Part shown: piece by piece, positions 1 to 7,243 of the stretch
How positions within the stretch are numbered: the first letter of the stretch is position 1
Layout of the letters: each line of letters opens with the position of its first letter
DNA from: JAUYQR01 sp031377265
Lineage (GTDB): Bacteria > Pseudomonadota > Alphaproteobacteria > Rhodobacterales > Rhodobacteraceae
Reading direction: 5' to 3'
NCBI RefSeq assembly: GCF_031377265.1
Contig: NZ_JANMET010000085.1
Location: forward strand, 1-48,282
Length of the DNA: 48,282 bases
Notes under the pieces: generated by a model
The model's database searches: none
The model's input: the letters and a program-made list of their open reading frames with translations, nothing else
Told to the model about the DNA's origin: nothing
Translations under genes and position numbers: made by a program

Positions 1-554
1 GCGCGGGTCATCGCCTTTTCGATGGTCTCGCCCAGCACGAAATTGCGGCCCATTTCCTTCATCGCGCGGGAGACGGCGGTGCGGATCACCGGCTCGCCCA
101 GCCGTTTCACAGCGGCGCGGAGGTGGCCGACGATACCTTGATCAGTGTCGTCCAGCACCTTGCCGGTCAGCATCAAGGCCCAGGTCGAGGCGTTGACCAG
201 GCTGGAGGCGGAGCGGCCCAGATGGCGGCCCCAGTCTGACGGGGCGATCTTGTCTTCGATCAGCGCATCCATGGTTTCGGCGTCGGGCACCCGCAAGAGC
301 GCCTCAGCCAGACACATCAGTGCTACGCCCTCGTCGGTCGACAGCCCGTATTCGGCAAGGAACACCTCCATCAGGCCGGGCTTGGCGCTGCTGCGGATCC
401 GGCGGACCAGATCGGCGCCCGAGGCGGTGATGCGGGCGCGGGCCGGGCCGTCGAGGGCGGCTTCAGCGATCAGGCGATGGATCAGCGTCGCCTCATCGGC
501 AAGGCTGCCGGCTTCGATGACGGACCAGGACGTGTCTTGCAGATTGCGCGGCAT
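1..554 (-). CDS. putA: Bifunctional proline dehydrogenase / P5C dehydrogenase PutA, N-terminal part (runs off window)
   Basis: PutA oxidises proline to glutamate in two steps, through an FAD-dependent proline dehydrogenase and an NAD-dependent aldehyde dehydrogenase domain. Only about the first 184 residues are inside the window. They form the helical arm and lead-in of the PRODH region and contain stretches typical of PutA: 'LLRVPDAETMDALIEDKI', 'SDWGRHLG', 'SSLVNASTWALMLTGKVL' and 'FVLGETIEKAMTRA'. The start at 554 (MPRNLQDTS) follows an AGGAG ribosome binding site about 6 bases upstream. The gene faces away from the Lrp-type regulator at 656, which is the usual putA/putR arrangement in alphaproteobacteria. 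Proline-dependent activation by that regulator is inferred from family knowledge. The coding sequence continues beyond base 1. Confidence 0.93.
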   Translation of the reverse strand, partial: MPRNLQDTSWSVIEAGSLADEATLIHRLIAEAALDGPARARITASGADLVRRIRSSAKPGLMEVFLAEYGLSTDEGVALMCLAEALLRVPDAETMDALIEDKIAPSDWGRHLGRSASSLVNASTWALMLTGKVLDDTDQGIVGHLRAAVKRLGEPVIRTAVSRAMKEMGRNFVLGETIEKAMTR

Positions 555-655
555 CGAAAGCTCCTCTTTTGGCCAGCATACACTGGTTCTGCCGGGCTGT
601 TTTCCTGATTGAAGCGTGATATGCGGGCGGAATGCTGTGAATTACGGGGGTTGGC

Positions 656-1108
656 ATGGCGATTAATCTGGACAGGTTTGATCTGGCGATCCTGCGGGTG
701 CTGGCCACCGAAGGGCGGATTAGCGCGGTAGAACTGGCACGGCGCATCGGGCTGTCGAAATCGCCGGCACAGGCCCGGATGAAACGACTGGAGGAGGCCG
801 GGGTGATCGCCGGTTACCGTGCGATCATCGACCGGGTTCGGCTGGGCGAGGCGCATGTGGCTTTTGTCGAAGTGCGCCTTTCAGACACCCGCGAGGCGGC
901 GCTGCAGTCGTTCAACAAGGCGGTGCTGGGGGTGGCAGAGGTGGAGCAATGCCACATGATGGCGTCAAGCTTTGACTACCTGCTGAAGGTGCGCACCGCG
1001 GATATTCAGGCGTACCGGCGGGTGCTGGGCGAAGTGATCAGCACCCTGCCGCATGTCGCCTCCACGTCAACTTATGTGGCGATGGAGGCGGTGAAGGAGG
1101 TGTTCTGA
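656..1108 (+). CDS. putR: Lrp/AsnC-family transcriptional regulator, probable PutR
   Basis: This 150-residue protein has the Lrp/AsnC layout. A winged-helix DNA-binding domain occupies residues ~1-60 ('ILRVLATEGRISAVELARRI' then 'GLSKSPAQARMKRLEEAG'), followed by a linker and the RAM/ligand-binding ferredoxin-like domain (~65-150). It lies 101 bp from and divergent to putA. In Rhodobacter and Agrobacterium relatives that position is held by PutR, the proline-responsive activator of putA. The family match is clear from sequence; the PutR role is inferred from context. The intergenic 555-655 should hold its operator, but I could not pick one convincing palindrome. Confidence 0.88.
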   Translation: MAINLDRFDLAILRVLATEGRISAVELARRIGLSKSPAQARMKRLEEAGVIAGYRAIIDRVRLGEAHVAFVEVRLSDTREAALQSFNKAVLGVAEVEQCHMMASSFDYLLKVRTADIQAYRRVLGEVISTLPHVASTSTYVAMEAVKEVF

Positions 1109-1111
1109 GCC

Positions 1112-1237
1112 TTAGTCCTTCGGCTTGCCGGCGGAGATTGTCACCTTGGCATTGGTCGAGGCCACGGAAACCGACGGTTTCGCCGCCTCTTTCTTTGGTT
1201 TCTTCACTTCCTTGCGTTTGTTCATGCCCTTGGCCAT
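1112..1237 (-). CDS. Small basic conserved peptide, 41 residues
   Basis: This short ORF encodes MAKGMNKRKEVKKPKKEAAK followed by a Ser/Val/Thr-rich tail ending in GKPKD. The N-terminal half is almost entirely Lys/Arg/Glu/Pro; the second half could form a short beta-like stretch ('SVSVASTNAKVTISAG'). The codon pattern looks genuine, and peptides starting MAKG-NKRKE-KKPKK are familiar as small hypothetical proteins in alphaproteobacteria. It converges with putR, with only 3 bases between the stop codons. Function unknown; a nucleic-acid-binding or ribosome-associated role would fit the charge but is only inference. Confidence 0.7.
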   Translation of the reverse strand: MAKGMNKRKEVKKPKKEAAKPSVSVASTNAKVTISAGKPKD

Positions 1238-1645
1238 GACCGTATTCCTTCTGGCTGACGGCCCGTGCTGGGCCTTGGGGGCAGTTTAGGCGATTGTCGG
1301 GGCCTTTGCACGGCAAATGCGGGGGGTCGTCTGGGGCTTGCGACAGCGACCTCGGGCGCCGGACGATTTCACCGTAGGGATGCCCCCTGCGCGACGATCC
1401 GGGCAGGTTGGAACGCCGGTAGCGCGGGCCTGGATCAGCCCTTTGCATTCCCGGTCCATGGTCGTGGCGCGATGGCCGATCTCGACTGCGACGTGTCATG
1501 CGGGAAAGCAGCTCCAGCACGATGCAGTTGAGAAACAGCGGTGATTCAATGCCGCCTTGGGCGGATTTGCGCACCGGGTCCGTCCGGCGCACGGGCGATG
1601 CCAAGATGTGTCGGCGCCTGCCCCTACGGTAAGCGCCTTTCAATG
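1238..1645. other. Intergenic stretch, nothing recognised
   Basis: About 400 bases between the basic peptide and the short ORF at 1646. Open frames here translate to low-complexity Arg/Pro/Gly sequence without domain character, as expected of chance frames in high-GC DNA. I see no tRNA, terminator or repeat. It probably carries the promoter of the minus-strand peptide gene. Confidence 0.4.
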
Positions 1646-1852
1646 TCAGCACTTGATGCTTACACCGACAAACGTGGCGGTGGAGATGAAGGCTGGGCCA
1701 GACCAGCGGGCGCCGCTTTGCTTCAGATAAGCGTTCGGAAAATCAGATACGTAAATGCCGCCTTCGACCTTCGGCTTGTGGTTATCGGGCGTGCCGTTCA
1801 ACTGCCCCTCGGTCAAGACCTGCGACGGGGCTGCTGCAGCGATTGCTGCCAC
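1646..1852 (-). CDS. Possible short secreted-like protein (weak)
   Basis: An open frame just downstream of tRNA-Leu on the same strand. From a GTG at 1852 it reads ~68 residues. An Ala-rich hydrophobic start resembling the end of a signal peptide ('AAIAAAAPSQV') is followed by soluble-looking sequence ('GTPDNHKPKVEGGIYVSDF') and a C-terminal Cys. The frame stays open upstream toward the tRNA ('TTLASTISLG'), so the true start is unclear and may have been lost. The amino-acid composition is more protein-like than the opposite strand, but I recognise no family and see no ribosome binding site. It could be a gene remnant. Confidence 0.3.
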   Translation of the reverse strand: MAAIAAAAPSQVLTEGQLNGTPDNHKPKVEGGIYVSDFPNAYLKQSGARWSGPAFISTATFVGVSIKC

Positions 1853-1878
1853 GCCAAGGGATATGGTCGAGGCAAGGG

Positions 1879-1964
<86 letters not shown>

Positions 1965-2113
1965 GCGTCGGCGGGCTGTGGCTGCAAGCATAGCGGTTTT
2001 GCGGAGGGCTGAAAGGGCCACACGACAGCCGCAGAAGGTTATGGCGAACAGAGAATTGACCAAAGGCTGCGCCGAGCGGCACAGTGCGGCGAGCTTACAT
2101 AAGGGAACAGCGC

Positions 2114-3175
2114 ATGGGCGACCTTCACCCGACTGCCGACGCTTTAGCGGCAGAGATTGTCACCCTCAGCTTTTCCCATCTGGCGGGTCTGGTGCGCCCC
2201 AATGGACGATTTGTCTATGCGCACCCGGCGGGCCACCCTGAGACGCCACTGGATGGCTACAACATGCTGCGCCATTGCGGGACGCTGTGGTTCATGTTGC
2301 GGGCGGTCAACGATCTTGGGCTCGATCCGGGGCCAGTTGGGTTGCGGGCGCTGGAACGCGCAGTGCGTTATGCGGGTGGCAAGTTGGATCGCCCTCACTG
2401 GATCGCCACGCCAAGCCTTGCCATTGTCACGCGCGGCGCTGTCAAGACCGGTGGCGTCGGGCTGATGCTGGTGATGCTGTCGGAGTACCGCCTGGCCTTG
2501 CCCACGGGCTTGTCGCCCGATGTCATGCCGCTGCCGTTTGATGATACCATCGCAGCGCTGCAGGCCTATGCTCTGGCGCAGATCGAGGGCGACGACTTTC
2601 TTCACAAGCGCGGCTTTGCGGACGGCGCTGTCCTGCCGTTCCGCAGCGATTACTACACCGGAGAGCTGCTTTTGGGGCTGTTTGCCACTGGTTGCACCGA
2701 TCCCGCCGTGCTGCGGGTGGCAGAGGCGCTGATGGCGCGCGGCTATGGGATTGCCGAACAAAGCCACTGGATGGCCTATGCCGCCTGCGAAGCCGCTGAG
2801 CGGGGTTTGACCGATCCGGCCATGGTGCGGGGCTACATAATACGGCTGATGACCGACATCGTCACCAACGATGCCTACCGCGCACGCCGCCATTCCACCC
2901 CCATTGCCTGCCGCAGCGAGGCGTTGACCCGGTTCCTGATGCTTAACACCCGCCAACCCGGCCACTTTGACCCTGCCCTGGTGACCGCCTGCAAAACCGC
3001 CCTTCACCAGAACCTTGCGCTGCAACTGGGCTGGTATTCCGACGGCCAGTTCTGGAAAGGCGACGAAGATGACAAGGTGCAGATCGATTACATCCAGCAC
3101 AATGCAACCGCGTTCCTGAACCAGTGGCTTGCCCAAGGGGGAAAACCGTCCGCGGTGCCGCGCCGCGGCAATTGA
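2114..3175 (+). CDS. Uncharacterised protein with helical-barrel-like repeats
   Basis: This is a 353-residue soluble protein with no signal peptide. The start at 2114 (MGDLHPTAD) has AAGGGA eight bases upstream and suits better than the in-frame ATG at 2084. The sequence is helix-rich with regularly spaced aromatic and His/Asp motifs: 'GRFVYAHPAG', 'YNMLRHCGTLWFMLRAV', 'RSDYYTGELLLGLFATG', 'QSHWMAYAACEAAERG' and 'GWYSDGQFWKGDEDDKVQID'. This repeated helix-pair pattern with conserved aromatics at the turns is what one sees in (alpha/alpha)6 toroids such as polysaccharide epimerases, lyases and GH88/GH105-like hydrolases. I do not recognise a named family, so the fold suggestion is inference. 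It lies upstream of, but 63 bp from, scoA and is probably independent of it. Confidence 0.75.
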   Translation: MGDLHPTADALAAEIVTLSFSHLAGLVRPNGRFVYAHPAGHPETPLDGYNMLRHCGTLWFMLRAVNDLGLDPGPVGLRALERAVRYAGGKLDRPHWIATPSLAIVTRGAVKTGGVGLMLVMLSEYRLALPTGLSPDVMPLPFDDTIAALQAYALAQIEGDDFLHKRGFADGAVLPFRSDYYTGELLLGLFATGCTDPAVLRVAEALMARGYGIAEQSHWMAYAACEAAERGLTDPAMVRGYIIRLMTDIVTNDAYRARRHSTPIACRSEALTRFLMLNTRQPGHFDPALVTACKTALHQNLALQLGWYSDGQFWKGDEDDKVQIDYIQHNATAFLNQWLAQGGKPSAVPRRGN

Positions 3176-3238
3176 CTTCCCCCGCCGCCGTTGCCCATAT
3201 GACGCCACATGTCAGATGACACTGCACCCGGGGGGCAC

Positions 3239-3943
3239 ATGCACAAGGTCTATCCATCCGCAACCGCAGCGCTTGAAGGTATCTTGCATGACGGGATGCT
3301 GATCGCCTCGGGCGGCTTTGGCCTTTGCGGCATTCCCGACCTGCTGATCACCGCGATCCGCGATGCGGGAACCAAAGATCTGACGGTTGCATCCAACAAC
3401 GCGGGTGTCGACGGCGCCGGTCTGGGGATCTTGCTGGAAAGCCGTCAGGTGAAAAAGATGATGTCGTCCTATGTCGGCGAGAACGCCGAATTCATGCGCC
3501 AGTATCTGAGCGGCGAGTTGGAGCTGGAGTTCAACCCGCAAGGCACGCTGGCCGAACGGATGCGGGCGGGTGGCGCGGGCATTCCCGGCTTTTACACCAA
3601 GACCGGCGTCGGCACGGTGATCGCCGAGGGCAAGGAACATCACGATTTCGACGGCCAGACCTATATCCTTGAACGCGGCATTGTCGCCGACCTTGCCATC
3701 GTCAAGGCATGGCGGGCCGACCCGTCGGGCAACCTGGTCTTCCGCAAGACCGCGCGCAATTTCAACGGCCCCGCCGCGACTTGCGGGCGGATCTGCGTGG
3801 CCGAGGTGGAAGAGATCGTGCCCTTGGGCAGCCTTGACCCCGACAAGATCCATGTACCGGGGATCTATGTGCACCGTCTGATCGGCGGGGCGCAGGAAAA
3901 CCGGATCGAGAACCGAACCGTGCGCAAGCGGGAGAATGCATGA
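3239..3943 (+). CDS. scoA: 3-oxoacid (succinyl-CoA:acetoacetate) CoA-transferase subunit A
   Basis: Subunit A of the heteromeric CoA-transferase that moves CoA from succinyl-CoA to acetoacetate in ketone-body use and PHB turnover. Family hallmarks are 'GGFGLCGIPDLL' near the N-terminus, 'ASNNAGVDGAGLG' and 'GGAGIPGFYTKTGVGT'. I chose the ATG at 3239 (MHKVYPSA), because bacterial ScoA proteins usually begin within a few residues of this KVY motif; an in-frame ATG at 3209 would add 10 residues. The stop overlaps the scoB start by 4 bases (ATGA), so the two subunits are translationally coupled. Confidence 0.93.
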   Translation: MHKVYPSATAALEGILHDGMLIASGGFGLCGIPDLLITAIRDAGTKDLTVASNNAGVDGAGLGILLESRQVKKMMSSYVGENAEFMRQYLSGELELEFNPQGTLAERMRAGGAGIPGFYTKTGVGTVIAEGKEHHDFDGQTYILERGIVADLAIVKAWRADPSGNLVFRKTARNFNGPAATCGRICVAEVEEIVPLGSLDPDKIHVPGIYVHRLIGGAQENRIENRTVRKRENA

Positions 3944-4566
3944 TGTGGGACCGCAACCAGATCGCCGCACGCGCGGCCAAGGAGCTGCAGGACGGCACCT
4001 ATGTCAACCTTGGCATCGGCATTCCGACGCTGGTGTCGAACTACATCCCCAAGGGGGTGAACGTGACCCTGCAGTCGGAAAACGGGATGCTGGGGATGGG
4101 GCCTTTCCCCTTTGAGGGCGAGGAAGACCCCGACCTGATCAATGCGGGCAAGCAGACGATCACCGAACTGCCGCAGACCGCGTACTTCGATTCCGCGCAG
4201 TCTTTCGCGATGATCCGCGGCGGCAAGATCGCCATGGCCATCCTTGGCGCGATGGAGGTTTCCGAAACCGGCGATCTGGCGAACTGGATGATTCCGGGCA
4301 AGCTGGTCAAGGGCATGGGCGGCGCGATGGACCTTGTCGCAGGCGTCGGCCGGGTGGTGGTGGTGATGGACCACACCTCCAAGCACGGCGAATCCAAGGT
4401 GCTGCGCGCCTGCACCCTGCCGCTGACCGGCAAGGCCGTGGTGGACCGGATCATCACCAACCTTGGCGTGCTTGACGTGGTACCCAGCGGGTTGCGCATC
4501 GTTGAACTGGCTGACGGCGTGACCGAGGCCGACCTGCGCGCGGCAACCGAGGCGACGATTGTCTGA
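3940..4566 (+). CDS. scoB: 3-oxoacid (succinyl-CoA:acetoacetate) CoA-transferase subunit B
   Basis: This is the catalytic subunit of the CoA-transferase, 208 residues, the usual length. The active-site glutamate that forms the glutamyl-CoA thioester is Glu47 in 'LQSENGMLGMGPFP'. Other hallmarks are 'DGTYVNLGIGIPTLV' near the N-terminus and 'RGGKIAMAILGAMEV' in the middle. It overlaps scoA by 4 bases, and its own stop overlaps the TTG start of the following small acetyltransferase. Confidence 0.95.
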   Translation: MMWDRNQIAARAAKELQDGTYVNLGIGIPTLVSNYIPKGVNVTLQSENGMLGMGPFPFEGEEDPDLINAGKQTITELPQTAYFDSAQSFAMIRGGKIAMAILGAMEVSETGDLANWMIPGKLVKGMGGAMDLVAGVGRVVVVMDHTSKHGESKVLRACTLPLTGKAVVDRIITNLGVLDVVPSGLRIVELADGVTEADLRAATEATIV

Positions 4567-4849
4567 CTTCGTCATCACCCGCGACCATGGGGAAACCCGG
4601 GGCCGCTATGTGATCCGCCACAATGGTGCAGAGGCGGAGCTGACCTATTCGGTCACCACCCCGACGCTGATCATCGCCGATCACACCGGCGTGCCAGACA
4701 GCCTGCGCGGCACCGGGGCCGGTCTTGCACTGGTGACGCGAATGGTGGCGGACGCGCGTAGCGAAGGCGTCAAGATCATGCCGCTCTGTCCCTTCGTCAA
4801 CGCTACCCGCAAACGCCACCCTGAATGGGCAGACGTGTTCGCCGTCTGA
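4559..4849 (+). CDS. Small GNAT-like N-acetyltransferase (YjdJ/Acetyltransf_CG type)
   Basis: A 96-residue protein of the minimal GNAT type that keeps only the CoA-binding half of the fold. The signature is 'ADHTGVPDSLRGTGAGLALV', where the R-G-x-G-x-A turn binds the CoA pyrophosphate, followed by 'IMPLCPFVNATRKRHPEW'. The C-terminal C-P-F segment is typical of this family. The start is a TTG at 4559 overlapping the end of scoB. No nearer ATG or GTG keeps the conserved N-terminus, so the uncommon start is likely real. Acceptor substrate unknown; the overlap implies co-expression with scoAB. Confidence 0.82.
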   Translation: MSDFVITRDHGETRGRYVIRHNGAEAELTYSVTTPTLIIADHTGVPDSLRGTGAGLALVTRMVADARSEGVKIMPLCPFVNATRKRHPEWADVFAV

Positions 4850-4928
4850 CAGGCCGCTGGCTTTGCGCCACCACATGGCCTATGCGCGCAGGCTCAGGGG
4901 GCCGATACTGGCGCCGAGCGAGGCCGCA

Positions 4929-5324
4929 ATGCAGATCATCTCCCGCCAGATCAAACCTGTCATGCTGATCGCGGGGGTGCTGACCTTCACGATGATCTAT
5001 GCCGTCTTCGCACCGCAAGCAGCCCTTCAGGGCATGTTCGGCGAAACGCTGTCCGGCCCGCTGGCCGAAATCGTGGTGCGCAACTGGGCCGCCCTGATTG
5101 CAACCGGCGGCGCGATGCTGGTCTGGGGCGCGTTCCATCCGCCGGTTCAGGGGCTGGTTCTGGTGGCGGTTGGGGCCAGTAAGCTGGTGTTCATCGCGCT
5201 GGTGCTGATCTACGGGCGCGCCTACCTTGGCGGGCAAGCGGGCGTGGTCATCGCTATGGATGCCGTCTGGGTGGCCCTGTTTGCCGCCTGCCTTGCCGGC
5301 CGGCGGGCCAGCTTGGCCGTCTGA
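4929..5324 (+). CDS. Small integral membrane protein, unknown function
   Basis: Predicted to be 131 residues with four hydrophobic segments, roughly 'VMLIAGVLTFTMIYAVFA', 'WAALIATGGAMLVWGAF', 'GLVLVAVGASKLVFIALV' and 'VVIAMDAVWVALFAACLA'. The start at 4929 (MQIISRQIKPVM) places positive charges just before the first helix; an in-frame ATG at 4872 would add an Arg-rich stretch without a better ribosome binding site. I recognise no named family. It converges with the lytic transglycosylase, with no gap between the two stop codons. Confidence 0.72.
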   Translation: MQIISRQIKPVMLIAGVLTFTMIYAVFAPQAALQGMFGETLSGPLAEIVVRNWAALIATGGAMLVWGAFHPPVQGLVLVAVGASKLVFIALVLIYGRAYLGGQAGVVIAMDAVWVALFAACLAGRRASLAV

Positions 5325-6179
5325 TCAGCCGCCAGCGGCAATCACCCGGAACACGCAGGGATCGGTCACCAGTTGCGGCGGGCTTTGGCACAGGCCCTGC
5401 GCCACCTGCCATGCCGCCAGCACCTTGGGCACATAATCGCGGGTTTCGGCGTAGGGCGGCACGCCGGCGTTGGCTTTCACCGCCCCTTCGCCGGCATTGT
5501 AGGCGGCCAGCACCATGATCGGGTCGTTGTCAAACTCGCCCATCAGCCAGTCCAGATAGGCGACCCCGCCCTTGATGTTGTCCACCGGGTCAGTGGAATC
5601 CTTGACACCAAACCGCGCTGCAGTGTCCGGGATCAGCTGCATCAGACCCACGGCACCTGCCGAACTGACCGCCGTCTTGTTGCCGGCACTTTCAATGCCG
5701 ATCACCGCAAGCACCAGCGCGGGTGACACCTTGGTGCCTAGTGTGGCCTTAAGAATGTCGGTGCCATAGGTTTCGGCCACCTTTTGCATGTGCTGCATCC
5801 GCGGGGCCGACACCGACTTGCCGTCCGGCCCCTGCGTCAACGCCGACAATGCCAGATCGAATCGGCCATCGACATCCTTGATGCCCGGCGGCACCGTGTC
5901 CCAATACCAGGCGTAGGATGAAGACGGCGGGGCCACGGGGGCTTGCGGGTCAATGGCGGGGGCGTCCTCGGTCCGGTCGCGCACCGGGTTGGGGTCCACC
6001 TTGGGCAGGGCAGCCAGCACGCGGGCCTGTTCGGCGGGGTCGATCTGCACGGTGATGCGCTTGCCGGGCAGCGAGTCACCCACCTTGATACGCTTGAACG
6101 TAAAGCCATCCTCTGCCGCCGCGGGTAACGGGGCAAGGATGCACAGAATCGCTAGGATCGTGCCTGTGATGTTCCGCAT
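5325..6179 (-). CDS. Lytic transglycosylase, SLT domain, secreted
   Basis: This enzyme cleaves the beta-1,4 bond of peptidoglycan glycan strands and leaves a 1,6-anhydro end. A signal peptide covers residues 1-22 (MRNITGTILAILC...PAAA), followed by a Pro-rich linker region (~70-100). The Slt-type catalytic domain lies at ~135-265: 'ALVLAVIGIESAGN' with catalytic Glu163, 'SSAGAVGLMQLIP' and 'AAYNAGEGAV', all family hallmarks. The start at 6179 was chosen for the signal peptide; upstream extensions lack one. It stands beside the Tad pilus locus but on the opposite strand. A role in opening the wall for the pilus is possible, unproven inference. Confidence 0.92.
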   Translation of the reverse strand: MRNITGTILAILCILAPLPAAAEDGFTFKRIKVGDSLPGKRITVQIDPAEQARVLAALPKVDPNPVRDRTEDAPAIDPQAPVAPPSSSYAWYWDTVPPGIKDVDGRFDLALSALTQGPDGKSVSAPRMQHMQKVAETYGTDILKATLGTKVSPALVLAVIGIESAGNKTAVSSAGAVGLMQLIPDTAARFGVKDSTDPVDNIKGGVAYLDWLMGEFDNDPIMVLAAYNAGEGAVKANAGVPPYAETRDYVPKVLAAWQVAQGLCQSPPQLVTDPCVFRVIAAGG

Positions 6180-6536
6180 AGGGCGGGTGCCTGCTCTTAT
6201 TGTTCTTTTGCCTGAACGTTGCAGAGAATCGCCCTTCCGACCAGAGAAATGCATCGCGAATAATGGCATTTCCGCCAGAATTGACCGAAAAAGCACGCCC
6301 TATGGCATACTCCTTAAGATTCCGTTGATCTTTTTATCCATTACTTTCAGATAGTTGACCTGAAAAATCGATCCAAGCTGAAAAAAATGAAAAAGGGCCA
6401 TTTGCCTCCCAACTGCCGCCACGATTGGACGGCTATATAGGGTCATACCGAACGGACCGGGACGGCAATGAGGCCAGACTGGGCAGAAGACCGAAGCGGT
6501 TGAGAAGTTTAACAAGCACCTTAGAAAGGGACCATC
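6180..6536. promoter_or_regulatory. Divergent control region of transglycosylase and flp pilin
   Basis: 357 bases that are clearly AT-richer than the flanking genes, with A- and T-runs around 6320-6400 (such as 'ttttatccattac' and 'ctgaaaaaaatgaaaaag'). A TATATA-containing stretch lies at ~6433. I see no convincing -35/-10 pair at 17-bp spacing and no ORF with coding character. It must hold the promoter of the abundantly needed major pilin on one strand and the transglycosylase promoter on the other. Confidence 0.5.
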
Positions 6537-6713
6537 ATGACCATGTTCACCTCCTTCCTGAAAGACGAATCCGGCGCCGTGACGGTTGACTGGGTTGTTC
6601 TGACCGCCGCTGTTGTCGGCCTCGGCCTGATCGTTATGGCTGCTGTCCGTCCGGCCGTGTCGAACCTCGCAGCAGACATCGCGACCTCGATCGACGCCGC
6701 TCAGAACAACTAA
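6537..6713 (+). CDS. flp: Flp-type pilin (Tad pilus major pilin)
   Basis: This 58-residue prepilin has a short charged leader (MTMFTSFLKDESG) followed by a hydrophobic helix ('VVLTAAVVGLGLIVMAAV'). The TadV-type cleavage site is expected after the Gly of 'DESG', giving a mature N-terminus AVTVDW. Position +5 is Asp and +6 is Trp, in place of the canonical Glu-Tyr pair of Flp pilins. The start at 6537 has AAAGGGA six bases upstream. It is followed within 35 bases by a strong terminator, so it is its own transcript, which fits the large amounts of pilin required. Confidence 0.92.
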   Translation: MTMFTSFLKDESGAVTVDWVVLTAAVVGLGLIVMAAVRPAVSNLAADIATSIDAAQNN

Positions 6714-6745
6714 GTTCGTCTGCGCGTCCTTCAGGATGCAACACA

Positions 6746-6784
6746 AAAGACCGCGCTTCTACGGAAGTGCGGTCTTTCTCTTTG
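6746..6784 (+). terminator. Intrinsic terminator after flp
   Basis: AAAGACCGC (6746-6754) pairs perfectly with GCGGTCTTT (6769-6777) around a 14-base loop, followed by a T-rich tract (CTCTTTG). It lies 33 bases past the pilin stop codon. Confidence 0.85.
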
Positions 6785-6939
6785 CTGGCTACCCGGCGCA
6801 AACACGAAATTGCTGCGGATTGACGGGCCGGACGCCCTGAAATGCCTGAACTTGGCTAAAGTTTCGCCGCAATCTGCTTGGAAACTGGCGCTGATACGAA
6901 GCAGGATGCTGCGTGAACTGATTATTGGGAGACGGACAG

Positions 6940-7122
6940 ATGTACCACGGACGGCAATTCCTGTCTGACGAAACCGGCGCAGTCTCGGTTGACTGGGTTG
7001 TACTGACTGCCGGGATCGTGGCGATGGCACTGCTGTTCTTCGTGCCAATCCTGTTGTCGCTTGGGGACACTGCGGGGACAATCGGGGTGACGATCAGCGA
7101 ATATGAAGCCTTTCTCGAGTAA
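6940..7122 (+). CDS. Second Flp/pseudopilin-like protein
   Basis: A 60-residue protein with the same leader design as the first pilin ('FLSDETGAVSVDWVVLTAG'). Cleavage is expected after the Gly, leaving AVSVDW and again Asp at +5 and Trp at +6. The hydrophobic helix ('IVAMALLFFVPILLSLGD') is longer and more aromatic than in flp, and the tail is acidic (ISEYEAFLE) instead of the Asn-rich end of the major pilin. The start at 6940 has GGGAGAC upstream. It is probably a minor or tip pilin or pseudopilin of the Tad system; that role is inferred from its position and divergence. Confidence 0.85.
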   Translation: MYHGRQFLSDETGAVSVDWVVLTAGIVAMALLFFVPILLSLGDTAGTIGVTISEYEAFLE

Positions 7123-7243
7123 GGCGTTCGACCGACGGCCGAACCACGGCCAGGACTGCCGACTTGCGAGAACGTCCGTCTGGCGTTAACTATAGCCGCG
7201 ATGTCTTTCCGGGCAGCCACAGGAATTCAAAAGGGAAAAGAAG

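Noticed and set aside
2144..3208. Minus-strand open frame of 354 codons
   Set aside because: Mirror of the plus-strand gene at 2114, which has a ribosome binding site and better amino-acid composition.
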